Shown: positions 22,105-34,749 of the stretch, one piece after another
How positions within the stretch are numbered: the first letter of the stretch is position 1
Layout of the letters: each line of letters begins with the position of its first letter
Source of the DNA: Capsicum annuum
Taxonomy: Eukaryota > Streptophyta > Magnoliopsida > Solanales > Solanaceae
Direction of reading: 5' to 3'
DNA: 64,000 bases
Assembly (NCBI RefSeq): GCF_002878395.1
Contig: NC_061121.1
Coordinates: 41,983,202 to 42,047,201 of the forward strand
Position numbers and translations under genes: made by a program
Notes under the pieces: generated by a model
Seen by the model: the letters and a program-made list of their open reading frames with translations, nothing else
The model's database searches: none
What the model was told of the DNA's origin: nothing

Positions 22105-24280
22105 TGTAACGCCCCTAGTTTTTCTTGACTTGATGTCACCTAGAAATAGGTTTGAGAGGATAGCAGCTTAAAATTTTTCTAAGTGTAAAGAAGGACTTAG
22201 TCACATTTTAAGCTCCTAATCTTGTGTTATGTTTAATTTAATTTTCCTAAGCTAGAGGTACGAATTTTTGAGTTGATTCATGTTCGAAGGAGTGAAGGGG
22301 ATGTCTCAAAGAAGTTTTGAAATTTTCAAACATCGTTATAGTGGTGTTGGGATTTTGAAAATAGTGGCCTAATGCGAAGTTGACTCGCCACATCGATGAT
22401 AGCATTGATGAAATAGTGGATCGACGCGATCTCAATGCATCACATTGGGTAACGCATCGGTGCCCAGTTCTTGAATTTTTTCTTAATAAACCAGCCTTTG
22501 GGATGGTAACTTAGTCTTTTTACCTCTTCATAACTCTACATAACATGAAATTTATGAGTATTGAGGGATCATATTATCAGAAAACTACTTTTCCTCTAAA
22601 AACCCTAACTCTTTCTCCAAAGATCAAGAACTCACCATTAAAGTGAAGAATTTCAAGAACTAAGGTGTGTTTTGGGTTTTTCTCCCTCTATTATACAAAA
22701 TAAAGTGTGTGTGGGTATTCCTAAATCTACATGGGCTGGTTTAAACACTTTGAATATTATTTAAAATTTAGAATTCATGAATTTACAAAAGGGTTTTGGA
22801 ATTTACATTTCGATTGTACATTATGGACTCTTACATGGAATTATTGTTTTGGTTTTGAGGCCTTTCCTCCAAATTGATTTGTAATCTTATATATGTATGT
22901 ATAAAATCGATGTGAATATTTAATTAAGATCATGAATATTTACGCTCCCTCTCATGTTGCAACATTTTTTTATTTTAGAATGTTATGGGTTAAAGAATGT
23001 TATTTAGAAGCATGGTATCAATGTTCTTAACTAGTGTTGAATGATTTAAGGTTGATTTTCAAATTGTTAAGATGGAGGTTTTGCATGTTGATAAATGTTG
23101 AGTATATATAATGAAAGAGTTGTATGGTTTTCCAGAAATATATGACCACCACATGTTTGTGAGATGATTGAAAAAATGATTTTTGCATAATTTGATAAAT
23201 CTATTGAAGAATGAATCTTCTTGAATTATTAGAAGTATGGTGGTCTGAGCTTTATGGTTTGACAGAGAAAACTATGATATAATTTTTGGCTTAGAATCAT
23301 GACTTGCAAGTCTTGGTATGTCGATACCAAATTTTGATAATGCCATAGCAGATTTAGAACATATTAAAGATATAGATTTTCGCTTCAAATTTTAGAATTT
23401 AATTTCAAAAAGATGTATGGTTAGAACATATTAAAAATGGGCTTAAGAGATGTTAGGTGGTTACCCAAAAAAGCCATGAGCCGTAAAACTGATTGCCCAA
23501 AACCGTGTTTTGTCGATACGGGTATATTATTATTGTATGCTGGCGACGACCCTGTGGCATAGCAGATTTAGATACTCCAACCCATACGGAAAACTTGGGT
23601 TGGGGCTTGACCGCCGAGTTAAGGAAGAATCCTATATAGACCGTGGGGTAGCAGATATGTAGGGTGTACTACCTAGCTCAGAAATAACAAAAAGTATACT
23701 GCTGCATTGACAAGAAGGTTTTATGATTATCAAAGAATGCCCATGTGTTTTAAAGTATATCAAGCATAATATTTTCATGACTTGCTCTCATCTAATTTAT
23801 ATATATAAATGTATTATTTTGGATTTCTCTGCGTACCAGTACAATTGTATTGACCCCTATCTTTCAGGGTCTGAGGCTCAGTCTAGAGGTCTTGCTAAGC
23901 CATAAACTTTTTTCGATAGAAGAGAAGTGTGTGAAGTTGGTAATCCTTCTTTATTCCTAAAGGCCTATTTATTTTCAGTCAGTTGTGATTTAATTTGGTT
24001 TAGGTCCACTGGGGGCCTTGTTCGAAATTCAGATAAGTTATCGATGTCATATGTAGTAGAGATTTTGCACACTGAGAAAGATGTTGTTTAGATATTGAAA
24101 AACTTTTTTTTGTATAGTTGAACAAATTTTAAATTTATGACCATGATTCCATTAATTATAATTCTGCATCTTTTATTTATTATTCGAGTATTGTGCATGA
24201 TTACCAGATATAGAAGGGCGCTCAGGCCTCCATGATTTGGGATACTCGTCACGGCCAGGGCCCTTGCTCGGATTATGACA
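22105..24280 (+). repeat. Chromovirus 5' LTR
   Basis: TGTAACGCCCCTAG to GATTATGACA, about 2176 bp, clearly similar over its full length to 37595-39779. A GC-richer block with CGATG-type words lies at 22375-22465. Confidence 0.85.
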
Positions 24281-24283
24281 AAA

Positions 24284-24298
24284 TTTGTATCAGAGTAC
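24284..24298 (+). other. Chromovirus primer binding site (degenerate)
   Basis: TTTGTATCAGAGTAC, just after the 5' LTR, is a mutated form of TGGTATCAGAGC, complementary to initiator tRNA-Met. Confidence 0.6.
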
Positions 24299-24487
24299 GG
24301 TTCATGGTCCAAGGGTGTCTACAAAATTTCATCGGGTTGAGTCTTGTTTATAGGTGTGTAGCACTCCACACTTATAGACATAAAGATACTAGGTGTTTAA
24401 GATTGTTTCCCTTCTTTATGGTTTAGTTCATGAGGTAGGGCCTGAATGTCATCTAATCAATGGTCTCTTATATTTCAGAAAGTCATC

Positions 24488-25700
24488 ATGCCTCCACGTC
24501 GCTCCAATGATCAAAATGCCCAAATTGAAGATGTCCGTCCTACCTACGGGATGATGATACGTAATAGAACTTACATTCCTAATTTTGTTGCTGCTTTGGG
24601 AGTCCTCCTGTCTAGACCATCCCACCCCGAGTACTTAGGGATCCCCGATCTGGGACAGATCACACCCAACCTCCCTAGAGAGAGATATTGAATCAATACA
24701 TATGATGGCACAATTGGTAGCTTCATAGGCTCAACGATTGAAAAATATTGGGTCTGTGTCTGTCATGTCTGAGGCTACATGGGTGGTTTAGTTTATGAGG
24801 ATAAACCCTCCTAAGTTTACTGGTACAAAGGTAGAGGAGGATCCACAAGAGTTCATAGATGAGATGGAGAATATATTTAGAGTGATGCATCTTGATGCAG
24901 TGGAAGGGGTTGAACTAGTGGCTTATCAACTGAAGGAGGTAGCAAATCAGTGGTACAATGAGTGGGAGGAATTGAGGGGTGAGAATGCTGAGCCCTCTAT
25001 GTCGGGAAAATTTGTGGAAGCTTTTCTGGAATAATTGTTTTCTTAGGAATTGAGGGAGTGCAAGGCTGAAGAGTTCAAGAACTTGAAACAAGGAAAGATA
25101 AGAGTCATAGAGTACACCCTAAAATTCAATCAACTATCTCGTTATGCTCCAGGTTTTGCAGGAAATATAAGGGCCCGAATGAGAAAGTTTACATCCGGCC
25201 TTTCAGATGACTTGGTGTTAGAGTGAAAAGGGGTAATGTTGAACCAAGATATGAATTTCTCTAGATTATCTGTTCAAATGCAGTAGGTTGAGGAACTAAA
25301 AAAGAGGATTGCTAAATCAAGGGATAAAGATAGGCAGTCCAAGAGAGCCAAACTAGCTGACCAGAACTTTAGTCAACACTAAGACATTAATTAGGTAACA
25401 GGTGGCTGATGGAAAAGTTTAGGAATAATGCTCAGCCCGCCGCCAGTGCTCCCATGCCCAAACCTTCAATGGATCGACAGTTTTTGAATTTCTAGTCTAG
25501 CCATGGGCCGAGAGTGCAGGGTACTCAGTCTTAAGAAAGTAAAGCTCATACTCCTCGGTCGTACCTGCGCTGTGCAAAGTATGGGAGGAATTATCTGGGG
25601 CCATGTCAGCTTGATAATCTAGTTTGCTACGCTGTGTCTAGCCATGCCATATAAAAAGGGATTGCTCAATAGCGAGAGAAAATTTTGGGGGTACCAAGTC
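24488..25700 (+). pseudogene. Chromovirus gag, broken
   Basis: Starts MPPRRSNDQNAQ at 24488. The capsid-like core follows (PPKFTGTKVEEDPQEFIDEM, later AYQLKEVANQWYNEWEEL, 24795-25034), then the SRYAPGFAGN segment near 25130-25165. A decayed knuckle region at 25560-25640 keeps only C..CG..x..G.C traces. At least six stops are present, among them the one at 24691 and those near 25032-25046, 25225 and 25380. Retrotransposon gag forms the virus-like particle that holds the element RNA. Confidence 0.8.
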
Positions 25701-25799
25701 TGAAGCATATTCCTCTGCACTGCCACCACCTCCAAAAAGAGTTATTTCAGCTACCGAAAGAGGTTACAATAGGTTTTATGCTTTTTCAAATCGCTAGGA

Positions 25800-26178
25800 G
25801 TTAGAGGCCTCACCAGATATTATCATGGGTATGTTATAAATCTTCTCCCGTGATGTATATGTGTTACTTAATCCTGGGTCTACCTTTTCTTATGTGACCC
25901 CATATGTGGCAGTTGGTTTTGGGTTTGAGCCAAAAATTATTGCAGAACCATTCTCTATTTCTACTCTTGTAGGTGGTTCTATTATGGCTAGGAGGGTATA
26001 TAAAAATTATGTTGTATCTGTTTGTAGCCGGGGTACTGTGGCTAAACTCATAGAGCTTGACATGGTTAATTTTAATGCTATCTTAGGAATGGAATGGCTC
26101 CATTCGTATTATGCCATGCTAGATTGTAGAATTCGAAAGGTTACTTTCTCTTTTCTGAATGAACCAGTGATAGAATAG
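25800..26178 (+). pseudogene. Chromovirus aspartic protease, broken
   Basis: Open from 25861: LLNPGSTFSYVTPYV, where functional relatives have LFDPGSTFSYV, so the catalytic Asp is replaced by Asn here. The second signature NAILGMEWLHSYYAMLDC is at about 26070-26130. It lies between gag and the RT start, in the expected order. Confidence 0.8.
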
Positions 26179-26324
26179 GAGGGTCACTCTTTAGCACCTA
26201 GAGAGAAATTCATCTCTTACCTCAAAGCCCGCAAACTTATATCTAAGGGATATTTGTATCATCTTATTCGAGGTAAAAGATTCTAATACTGAGTCCTTCT
26301 CTTTAGTCTTTCTCTGTGATTAAT

Positions 26325-26483
26325 GATTTCCCAGAAGTCTTTCCCAATGATTTTTCAAGGACACCACATGATAGGGAGATAGATTTTGGTATTGATTTGT
26401 TATCGAATACCCGTCCTATTTCTATTCCGTCTTATAGAATGTCTCCTGCTGAGTTAAAATAGATGAAATAAAAACTAGAAAAT
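26325..26483 (+). pseudogene. Chromovirus RT, N-terminal part before nested insertion
   Basis: Reads [10 protein letters not shown] ... [10 protein letters not shown] ... [15 protein letters not shown] with two stops, then LEN at 26474-26483, where the GAG-only element is inserted. The frame resumes at 34750 as LLDKSF, matching the usual ...LLDKGFIRPS of this clade, so the insertion is inside the RT domain. Confidence 0.8.
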
Positions 26484-28851
26484 TGTAAGACGTCATAAAA
26501 TTTCTAGCTTAATTCTGTCCTTTAAACTTGTCAAGGGGTCCTAAATTTAGAATATTTAGCTAAGTATTCTGACATAGTTATATTTTTAGCCTTTAGAATT
26601 TGGCGCTCTTACTTTGTGACCTTAATGTCCTTTAAATGTTTATATTTGAGTTAATCCATGATCAGGAAGGTCAATAGGTGAACCAGGACAAGTTTCGTAT
26701 TTTTTGGATTTCCTTTGAAGCTCCTTTGGAATCAAAAAATAGTGAACTAACGTAATCTTGGCGCATCACATCGACTACCGCGTTGGTTAATATTTTTCCT
26801 AGCTACCAATATAAAGTTCTAGTATGTCGATGCTAACTTGGAGTGATGCATTGGATATCGTGTTGATGCTATCAATGTGTTGAATCGTTCTGTGCATCAG
26901 TAGGACGGTTTTCAGTCATTAAAAGGCTGCATCGTTAAGGATATTTAGATCTTTTTCCTTCGTTCTTCAACCTTGTAACACGAAATTTATCCCCTTTAGA
27001 GGCATAACACAATCATTATTCATAAAATCCTCAAGAACAAAACCCTAGGGCTATCAATCCAAGAATCAAGTTCAAGAGATTTCACCATCAATCTATCCAA
27101 ATTCAGGCAATAATGTATGTGAAATATTCATCCAAGAGTCCCTTCCACCGTTGGAGTTCAAGAAACCCTTTTTAAAAATATGAATTATGATTTTCATGTT
27201 GTAGGTTAGATTGTACCCATGTTGATGATGTTGTATGATTTCCAAGTTGAGATCTTTAATGAATTTCATAAATTTATGTTAGTGTGTGGGTTGAATTCCA
27301 CGAATTTGAATTGATTTGTATAGCAATGGTGTATTAGATTATTGTTCATGACTAAGCATAAAGTTATGCCGCCTATGTGTTTATCAAATTGCCTAAGTGA
27401 ATGAATTGTGCATTGTGGTCCATGGGTGATCATATGAGAAATTCATGCAAACACTATATGTTCAAAATTACTCTCATGATGATGTTATTTATTTTAAGTT
27501 CTTGTTGGATTACCTATGTGAATTGTAAAGTATTCCATAACATGATAGTACGTATCTCTGCCCATGTACAAGTTCATGACCTTCAAGTGCTTAATGAAAT
27601 GCCTCATTGATTATATTGTGTATAGTTGACTATTGTTATGTTTCCAAGAATTATCATGTTTTATTATTCATGCTATCGAGTCTTGGGGGTATTTAATGCC
27701 CAACAATTTAGCTTCTTACCTAGAGCTAGTGTCAATTATAGAATAATCTCAGTCATGTCATGATCAGTAGAATTCAGTCAATTGTAGAACTCAGGAAAAC
27801 TCAGTAATATTCCATTCAGAACTCAGTAGGCTTAGTCAGTTTCTAGAATTCAATCAGTTATCAGTGCAACTCAGCATAGGTTGAGATATCTTTCTTTCAG
27901 ATATTATTAGGGTTGATATATCTTGTTTGAGTTTTTTTTATTAGTAGGGGTCGATGGAATAGATTTCTATTAGAGAGGGTTAACTCACAGCGTGTCCTTA
28001 CCCGTGGCACGGTATTGACACCCTTCTAACTGGGGTTACAGGTTGGAACCCAAATCAGTTAAAAAGGGGCATGTCGGTTAGATGATTACCTCCTATAGTC
28101 TCAGTATCAGTCATCAGTAAAGAACTCAGCTAGTTCCATTAGAATTAGGACTATTAGAAATAGTCACTCAGTAATAGTATATCAGTAATCAGTACATCAA
28201 TTATCAGTAATCCATGTTACCAGTAAACTCATTATTCAGTATTATTATTATGACTTTAGTTACATCTCCTGTATTCATGCATGTATTTCTCACTTAGCCA
28301 TGTTCATGTTATTCTATCAGTTATAGTTCATGTATGTGAACCCTTGCATTCAACCTACCCCACTTTGCATATCAGTACATTCATACGTACTAACAGAAAC
28401 TTTTCTCTTAAGCTATGGTTTTTTATACCATAAGTTCGGACGCTCAGGTTCCCGATCACGTATAGATAGAATCAGATTCAGCCAACAACAGTAGACTAGC
28501 AGTGAGTCCTCATCATTCGAGGAAATTCTTTTATTTCATCATCTCATTATATTCAGTATTTTAGTGGATGGAGTTAGTTGGGGGATTGCCCCATTAACTC
28601 CACAGTTCAGACCATTTAGTTAGAGGCTTTTCAGACTAGATATTCAGATAGTTGTTCAGTTTTGGTATTGAGATACCTTATCTCAGTTTTATTTTAGTTA
28701 TTTGAACCTTATGGAATTTCATCCCATTATTCTGTATTATAATGTATTGTTACTCAATTATTGTAGTAGATACCAGTCATGGGTTAATTTGTGGTACTTT
28801 TGGGATTATGAGCACAGTGTAGCATCCGTGGTATAGACTCAGGGTAATACA
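26484..28851 (+). repeat. GAG-only element 5' LTR
   Basis: TGTAAGACGTCATAAAATTT to AGGGTAATACA, 2368 bp. Similar throughout to 32175-34744. Rich in CAGT/TCAG words between about 27770 and 28640, and has a GC-richer CGATG-type block at 26755-26905. Confidence 0.85.
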
Positions 28852-28855
28852 AACT

Positions 28856-28868
28856 TGGTATCAGAGCC
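28856..28868 (+). other. GAG-only element primer binding site
   Basis: TGGTATCAGAGCC, four bases after the LTR end, complementary to initiator tRNA-Met. Confidence 0.8.
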
Positions 28869-29074
28869 TAAGGTTCAAAAGTGTCCTAGGAAGTCTGAAA
28901 GCCGCATCTAGTAAAGTTTTGTGCATGAGTGTGGAGCGCTCCACACTTACGAATAGGAGGCTCTGCAATGTTTTAGGAATAGTATCCCTTCTTTCTGTAT
29001 TCATGTCATGCGAGTGAGCATGAGATCCAGTTACACTTTCTTTCTAATCCTAGTTTCTCTTCTGTTTATAGAAT

Positions 29075-30126
29075 ATGCCTCCAAAGAGGACTTTGGTAAA
29101 AGGAACGGGAGATTAGTCAGCCTCTCGGCCCGTCCGTCCAGATTCTTTGGACAAGCATGTCTCCCATGCAGAGTTTAGAGCAACCTTTACCACCCTAGCT
29201 CATTCAATGGTAGCCCAGAATGAAAGACCAGCAATCGTTCCAGCCAACCCAGTGGACAATACCATCTGCTGCCCAAATTAGAAACTTTACCTGAATGAAC
29301 CCTCCATCGTTTATTGGGTCTAAGTCAGATAAAGACCCTCAAGAATTTCTTAATTAGGTTCAGAAGGTTACAAATATAATTGGGGTGACTGTTGTTGAGA
29401 ACGCTAAGTTAGATACTTATCAGCTACAAGATGTAGCCCATATGTGGTTTAAGCAGTGAAAGGTAGACAGGGGTACAGATGTAGAGTCCATAGAGTGGGA
29501 AGAGTTATCTATAGCCTTCTTAGATATATTATTTTCCTTGGAGATGGAAGAATACAAGGTTTTAGAGTTCATCAATCTCAAGCAAGGAAGTATGAGTGTA
29601 AAAGAGTATTTCCTCAAGTTTACTCAGTTAGCCAGATATGCCCCGCATATAGTAGTAGAAAATAGATCCAGAATAAGCAAGTTTATATCTGGGGTATTGG
29701 GAGAGTAGTTAAGGAGTGTAGGACTATGATGATGATTAGGGAGATGGAAATATCTTGGCTTATGGTTCATGCTGAGAAAATTGAGAAATAGAAACTTAAG
29801 AAGAAGGAGAGAGAAAATAAGAGATCCAAAATGGGTAGCTTTAGTTTTGCCCAGCCAAGATCAGAAGGTGGTAACTGTTCTCGTTTTAGTCAGAAGTTTT
29901 CTGCCCCAGGTCCATCTTCAGCTAGTACACCAGTACCAAGATTCAGGAATGGTGGTCATGATGAGGCTCCAAGCTCCAAAACTCATAGTAGTGCAAGCAG
30001 TATTCGTACTAATCTGCTTTGCAAAGAATGTAGTAAGAATCATAAAGGTGTGTGTAGAGCCAGCAGTGATGTTAGTTTTGGATATGGCGAGTCAGGTCAC
30101 AAAGTTTGAGACTATCCTAAGGCTGG
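29075..30126 (+). pseudogene. GAG-only element gag, broken
   Basis: ATG at 29075 (MPPKRTLVKGTGD), then a decayed capsid core with many stops and shifts; VKGRQGYRCRVHRVGR and following frames are fragments of it. The C-terminal part keeps two knuckle-like clusters: CKECSKNHKGVC at about 30018-30053 and SFGYGESGHKV near 30075-30109, in which one or more Cys are replaced. The start matches the minus-strand relative near 61420. Confidence 0.7.
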
Positions 30127-30229
30127 TCAGTAAAGTCAGCATAGTCATCCTTTAGTTTATTCCAGTCACTCGAATCAGTAGGGTGCCATTCCCAATGCCT
30201 CCAGTGGGAAGCTCCTAAATAGGATTTAT

Positions 30230-30480
30230 GCACTTTAGTCCAGAAAAGATCGGGAAAGTTCTCCTGATATAGTCACTGGTACGTTACAGACCTCCCATAT
30301 ACATGTTTAGTTCTTATTAGACTTAGGAGTTTCTCTATATTTTGTAACTTCTTATATAGCAGTTAACTTTAAGGTCAGACCAGATATTAACAAAACCTTT
30401 CTCATCCTCCACCCTTGTGGGTTAGTCTATCATAGCCCGACATGGTATACAGAAATTGTCCGGTTATGATATCTCAGGAA
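30230..30480 (+). pseudogene. GAG-only element protease stub, broken
   Basis: After gag one frame reads SRKDRESSPDIVTGTLQ, then LLDLGVSLYFVTSYIAVNF, a decayed protease active-site region (D-L-G instead of D-S-G), then fragments such as WYTEIVRL. Sequence recognisable as pol stops here. The minus-strand relative shows the same stub (about 60800-60430). Confidence 0.6.
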
Positions 30481-32174
30481 GTCAGGCTTCCAGATTTTGG
30501 TAGTAATATTAGTATGTGCAGAAAAGTAATGGGTGGGAATAATGCCCAACCCATCTTTAACTTAGTTTAAATCTTGTACTTTCGTCATCACAAAACCTAT
30601 GCATGCTTTAGTCTCAGCTCCATAAACACAACTTATATTCACATACTTTCCACAGAGTCGTGTTTATTTCTAGTTCCAAGTATGAGGAGCTTTAGTTCAC
30701 TCAGCAGTACGAATTATATTTCATGAAATTATGAACTCCAAAACTCAGGTCATCAAGCTTATGACTTCTGCAATCATGCATTACAGTGTGTTTAGTCCTA
30801 GTTACTGTTCCAATCATAGTCTCAGTTACTATCTTAGTTATAGTGTGAGTCTTAGTCCCATTCTCAGTCGAGCAGACAAATCAGAAACACAGTTTAGTTT
30901 CATGTTTTCTTAACCATAGCGTACAATTATCAGTTGTTTAGTTATTAGTATTTCAATTCCTCAGTTTACAAAATATATCAGAATTATATCATACGCTTGG
31001 TCGTACATTCTAAAATAATACAGATTTTTACTTTTGCAAATTCATGCTCAGTTATCTCATGTTACCCAGTCAGTCCTTACCTTGTGTACATGAGACTCTA
31101 CAATTTCTGTCCCGTTATTCATACTAAGTACAATTTAGTTTTACATGCCCAATATTCAGCTATCAGTCATCCAGTTAAATAGATAAGTTTGTATACTTAT
31201 GCATTCATGCTCAGCGTCCATAACAATATTTTTTCAGTAGCACCAGGTAAAGTATCGTACTAAAGTGGAGAGTATAGATGAGAATAAGTTTTTAGTATGA
31301 GTCAGTCCGTAATACTAGTAATTCAGTATTAGCAGTCAGACAGACAAGTTTGTGTGGTGTGGTTTCCACTTTTCAATCTAGTCTCTCTATCCGAATGTCT
31401 CGTGAATTAAATTATTCGAAGATGAAGCAATCAAGTAGTTCGTGTTTAACTCAGTTTATGTATCATGTCTCAGTTTCAGATCCCAGATATTCAGTCACAA
31501 TTTATTTTGTAGGTACCTTATGCATTGCCCCAATTTTCCTCAGTATCTAAGACAAGTCAGCATTCTTCGAGAGACATAAAATCCCCAAGTAGGAGATGCA
31601 CTATAACCCCGAGCTTTCATGTCCTAAACCTCCTAGTTCTGTTTAAGTAACGAATCTAGTCTGGGGTAGTGGGTACTCATAAGTTGACCCTCAAGTTCCA
31701 ATCTTAACCGTAAGCCACGTATTCAAGGGGCCCAATTTAGTATATGATATTCAATTTTTGTACAACATTCCAGTCTCAGTCCTATTCTCATGTTCCTGTT
31801 CATACATACTCCAAAAATGATCTTGAGTTCATCAATATTTTTTAGTTTAAGTAATAATTTTTCCATGAACCTACCCAGTTTCATGTTTAGATTTCAATTA
31901 CAAACTTGGTATTAGAGAGTTACCAAGTTACCATTGCATCAGTTACAAATTTGTTATTAGTTACCATTTCATGTTTAGTTATATGTTCATGAGCCAGTTT
32001 AGTCATGTATTCTTGTATCAGATATGCATGTTCAGTATAATAATTCAGAATACCAATAATATCAGTCATATAGTCTTATCCCAGATGTCCATGTCAAGTA
32101 AGTAGATTCAACCTACTAGTACTCTCAATTCAGTCCATCTCATTCAGGGACGAATGTTCCCAAGATGGAGATAT
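30480..32174 (+). other. GAG-only element non-coding internal tail
   Basis: About 1.7 kb without recognisable coding content, rich in TCAGT words, ending in a weak purine tract CAAGATGGAGATAT before the 3' LTR. The part at 31590-31760 is conserved with the minus-strand copy around 58880-59000 (GGAGATGCACTATAACCCC shared), so the tail belongs to the family rather than being random debris. Confidence 0.6.
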
Positions 32175-34744
32175 TGTAAGACCCCGTAAAATTTCTAGCT
32201 TATTTCAGTTCTTTAAGTTTGTCAAGGGGTCCCAAACTTAGAATATTTTGATAAGTATTAAGACTAAGTTATATTTTTAGCCTTCAAAAGTTGGCGCTCT
32301 TACTTTGCAACCTTATTGTCCTTTAAATGACTATATTTGAGTTAATCCATGATCAGGAAGGCCAATAGGTGAACCTGAACAAGTTTTGGATATTTTGAAC
32401 TTTATTTGAAGCTCCTTTGGAATCCCAAACCAGTGAACCAATGTGATCTTAGTGTGTTGCGTCGACTATTGCGTTGGTTAATATTTTTCCAAGACACTAG
32501 CATAAAATTCCAGTGAGTCGATGCTAACTTAGCGCGATATGATGGATATCGCATCGATGCCATCGACGCGCCGCTTTGGTCTGCGCATCGGTAGGCCGGA
32601 GTTCAATCATTAAAAGTTTGCGTCCTTAAGGGTATTTAGGCCTTTTCCCTCCGTCCTTCATCCCCCATAACACAAAATTTTCCTCTTTTAGAGGCATAAT
32701 ACAATTATTATTCATAAAATCATCAAGAATAAAACCCTAGGGCTATAGATCAAAGAATTAAATTCAAGAGATTTCACTATCAATCTTTCCAAATTCAAGC
32801 AATACGGTATGTGAAGTGTTCATCCAAGGGTCTCTTCTACCCTTGGAGTTCAAGAAACCCTTTTTAAAAATATGAATTATAATTTCCATGTTGTTGGTTA
32901 GATTGTACCCATGGTGATGATGTTATATTATTTCCAAGTAGAGATCTTTAATGATTTTCATAAATTTATGTTAGTATGTGGGTTGAATTCCTCAATTTTG
33001 AATTGATTTGTGTAGCCATGGTGTATTAGATTAATGTTCATGACTAAGCATAAAGTTATGCCTCCCATGTGTTTGTCAAAATGCCTAAGTGAATGAATTG
33101 TGCTTTGTGGTCCATGGGTGGTCTTATGATAAATTCATGCAAACACTACATGTTCAAAATTACTCTTATGATGATGTTATGCCTTGTAAGTGCTTCTTGG
33201 ATTACCTATGCGAATTGGAAAGTGTTCCATAACATGATAGTATGTATCTCTGCCCATGTATAGTTCATGACCTTCAAGTGCTTAATGAAATGCCTCATTG
33301 ATAGCATTGTGTACAATTGACTATTGTTATGGTTCCAAGAATTATCATGTCCTATTATTCGTGCTATCGAGTCCTGGGGGTATTTAATACCCAACAATTT
33401 AGCTGCTTACCTAGCGCCAATGTCAGTTATAAAATAATGTCAGTGATGTCATAATCAGTAGAATTCAGTCGGTTATTGAACTCTGGAAACCTGAGTAGTA
33501 TTCCATTTAGAACTCAGTAGGCTTAGTCAGTTAAACAAGTACAATTAGTAACAGTTTAGTCAAGCCTAGTATGAACTAGGAAATCAATTTACCGTCTATT
33601 CAGTTTGGTATAGAATTCAACACTGAGTAAACCTAAGGATGGGGGCTTACCTGTCAGTGAAGGGTGTGATCCTTAGAAGCAATCCTTGAGTTCTAGAACT
33701 ACGTAGCCAGCGTAGTTTGAGATATATTCCTGCCAGATATTATTAGGGTTGATATATCTTGTTTGAGTTTTTTCTATCAGCGGGGGTTGATGGAAGATCT
33801 TTATGTTAAAGAGGGTTAACTCACAGCTTGTCCTTACCCATGGCATAGTATTGATACCCTTCCAACTGAGGTTATATGTTGGACCCTAAATCAGTTAAAA
33901 AAGGGAATGTTGGTTAGATGATTACCTCCCACAGTCTCAGTCTTAGTCATCAGTAAAGAACTCAGATAGTTCTTCAGATTTTAGGACTGTCAGATACAAT
34001 TACTCTACTCAGTACAAAACTCAGCTAGTTCGATTAGAATTAGGACTGTCAAAAATAGTCATTCAGTAATAGTCAATCAGTTATCAGTATATCAATTATC
34101 ACTAATCTATGTAACCAATAAACTCAGTATTCAGTATTATTATTATGACATCAATTACCACTCCTATATTCATGAATATATTTCTCACTCAACCATGTCA
34201 ATGTTATTCAGTCAGTTATAGTTCATGCATGTGAACCCTTTCATTTAGCCTACCTCACTTTGCATACCAGTACATTCACACGTACTGATGCATACTTTTC
34301 TCTTGCACTATGGTGTTTTATACCAGAGGTTCAGATGCTTAGGTTCCCGATCACACGTAGATAGATCAGATTCAGCCAACAGTAATAGACTGGCTGTAAG
34401 TCCTCATTATTCCAGGATATTCTTTAATTTCATTATCTCATTATATTTGGTATTTCAATAGATAGAGTTAGTTGGGGGATTTTTCCATCAACTCCACAGT
34501 TCAGACAGTTCAGTTAGAGGCTTTTCGAACTAGATGTTCAGAGAGTTATTCAGTTTTGGTATTGAGATATCTTATCTCAATTTTATTTTTGTTATTTAAA
34601 CCTTATGGAATTTTAGCTAATTATTCCACATTATAATGTATTATTACTCAGTTATTACAGTAGGTACTAGTTATGGGTTAGCTCGTTGTCCTTTAGGATT
34701 ATGAGCACTATGTAGCATCCGGGGTATATGCTCGGGGCATTACA
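32175..34744 (+). repeat. GAG-only element 3' LTR
   Basis: TGTAAGACCCCGTAAAATTT to CGGGGCATTACA, 2570 bp. About 200 bp longer than the 5' LTR, mainly from sequence around 33530-33720 absent from the 5' copy. The GC-richer block recurs at 32445-32590. Confidence 0.85.
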
Positions 34745-34749
34745 CAAAT

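Larger units (their letters stand above)
26484..34744 (+). mobile_element. GAG-only Ty3 element nested in chromovirus RT
   Basis: LTRs at 26484-28851 and 32175-34744 flank a 3.3-kb internal region with a primer site, gag, a protease stub and a long non-coding tail. RT, RNase H and integrase are absent. Target duplication AAAAT (26479-26483) and CAAAT (34745-34749), one change. A second member of the same family, with the same content, is at 55849-61431 on the minus strand. This fits the TR-GAG class of non-autonomous plant elements that depend on enzymes from a related full element. Confidence 0.8.

Noticed and set aside
24232..24426. Open frame over the chromovirus primer site
   Set aside because: Spans LTR end and leader; no conservation or known product.
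25861..25878. Asn for Asp in the chromovirus protease as parallel to the viral tandem protease
   Set aside because: The element is full of stops and other active-site changes (FIDD, VYCNAS), so random decay explains it.
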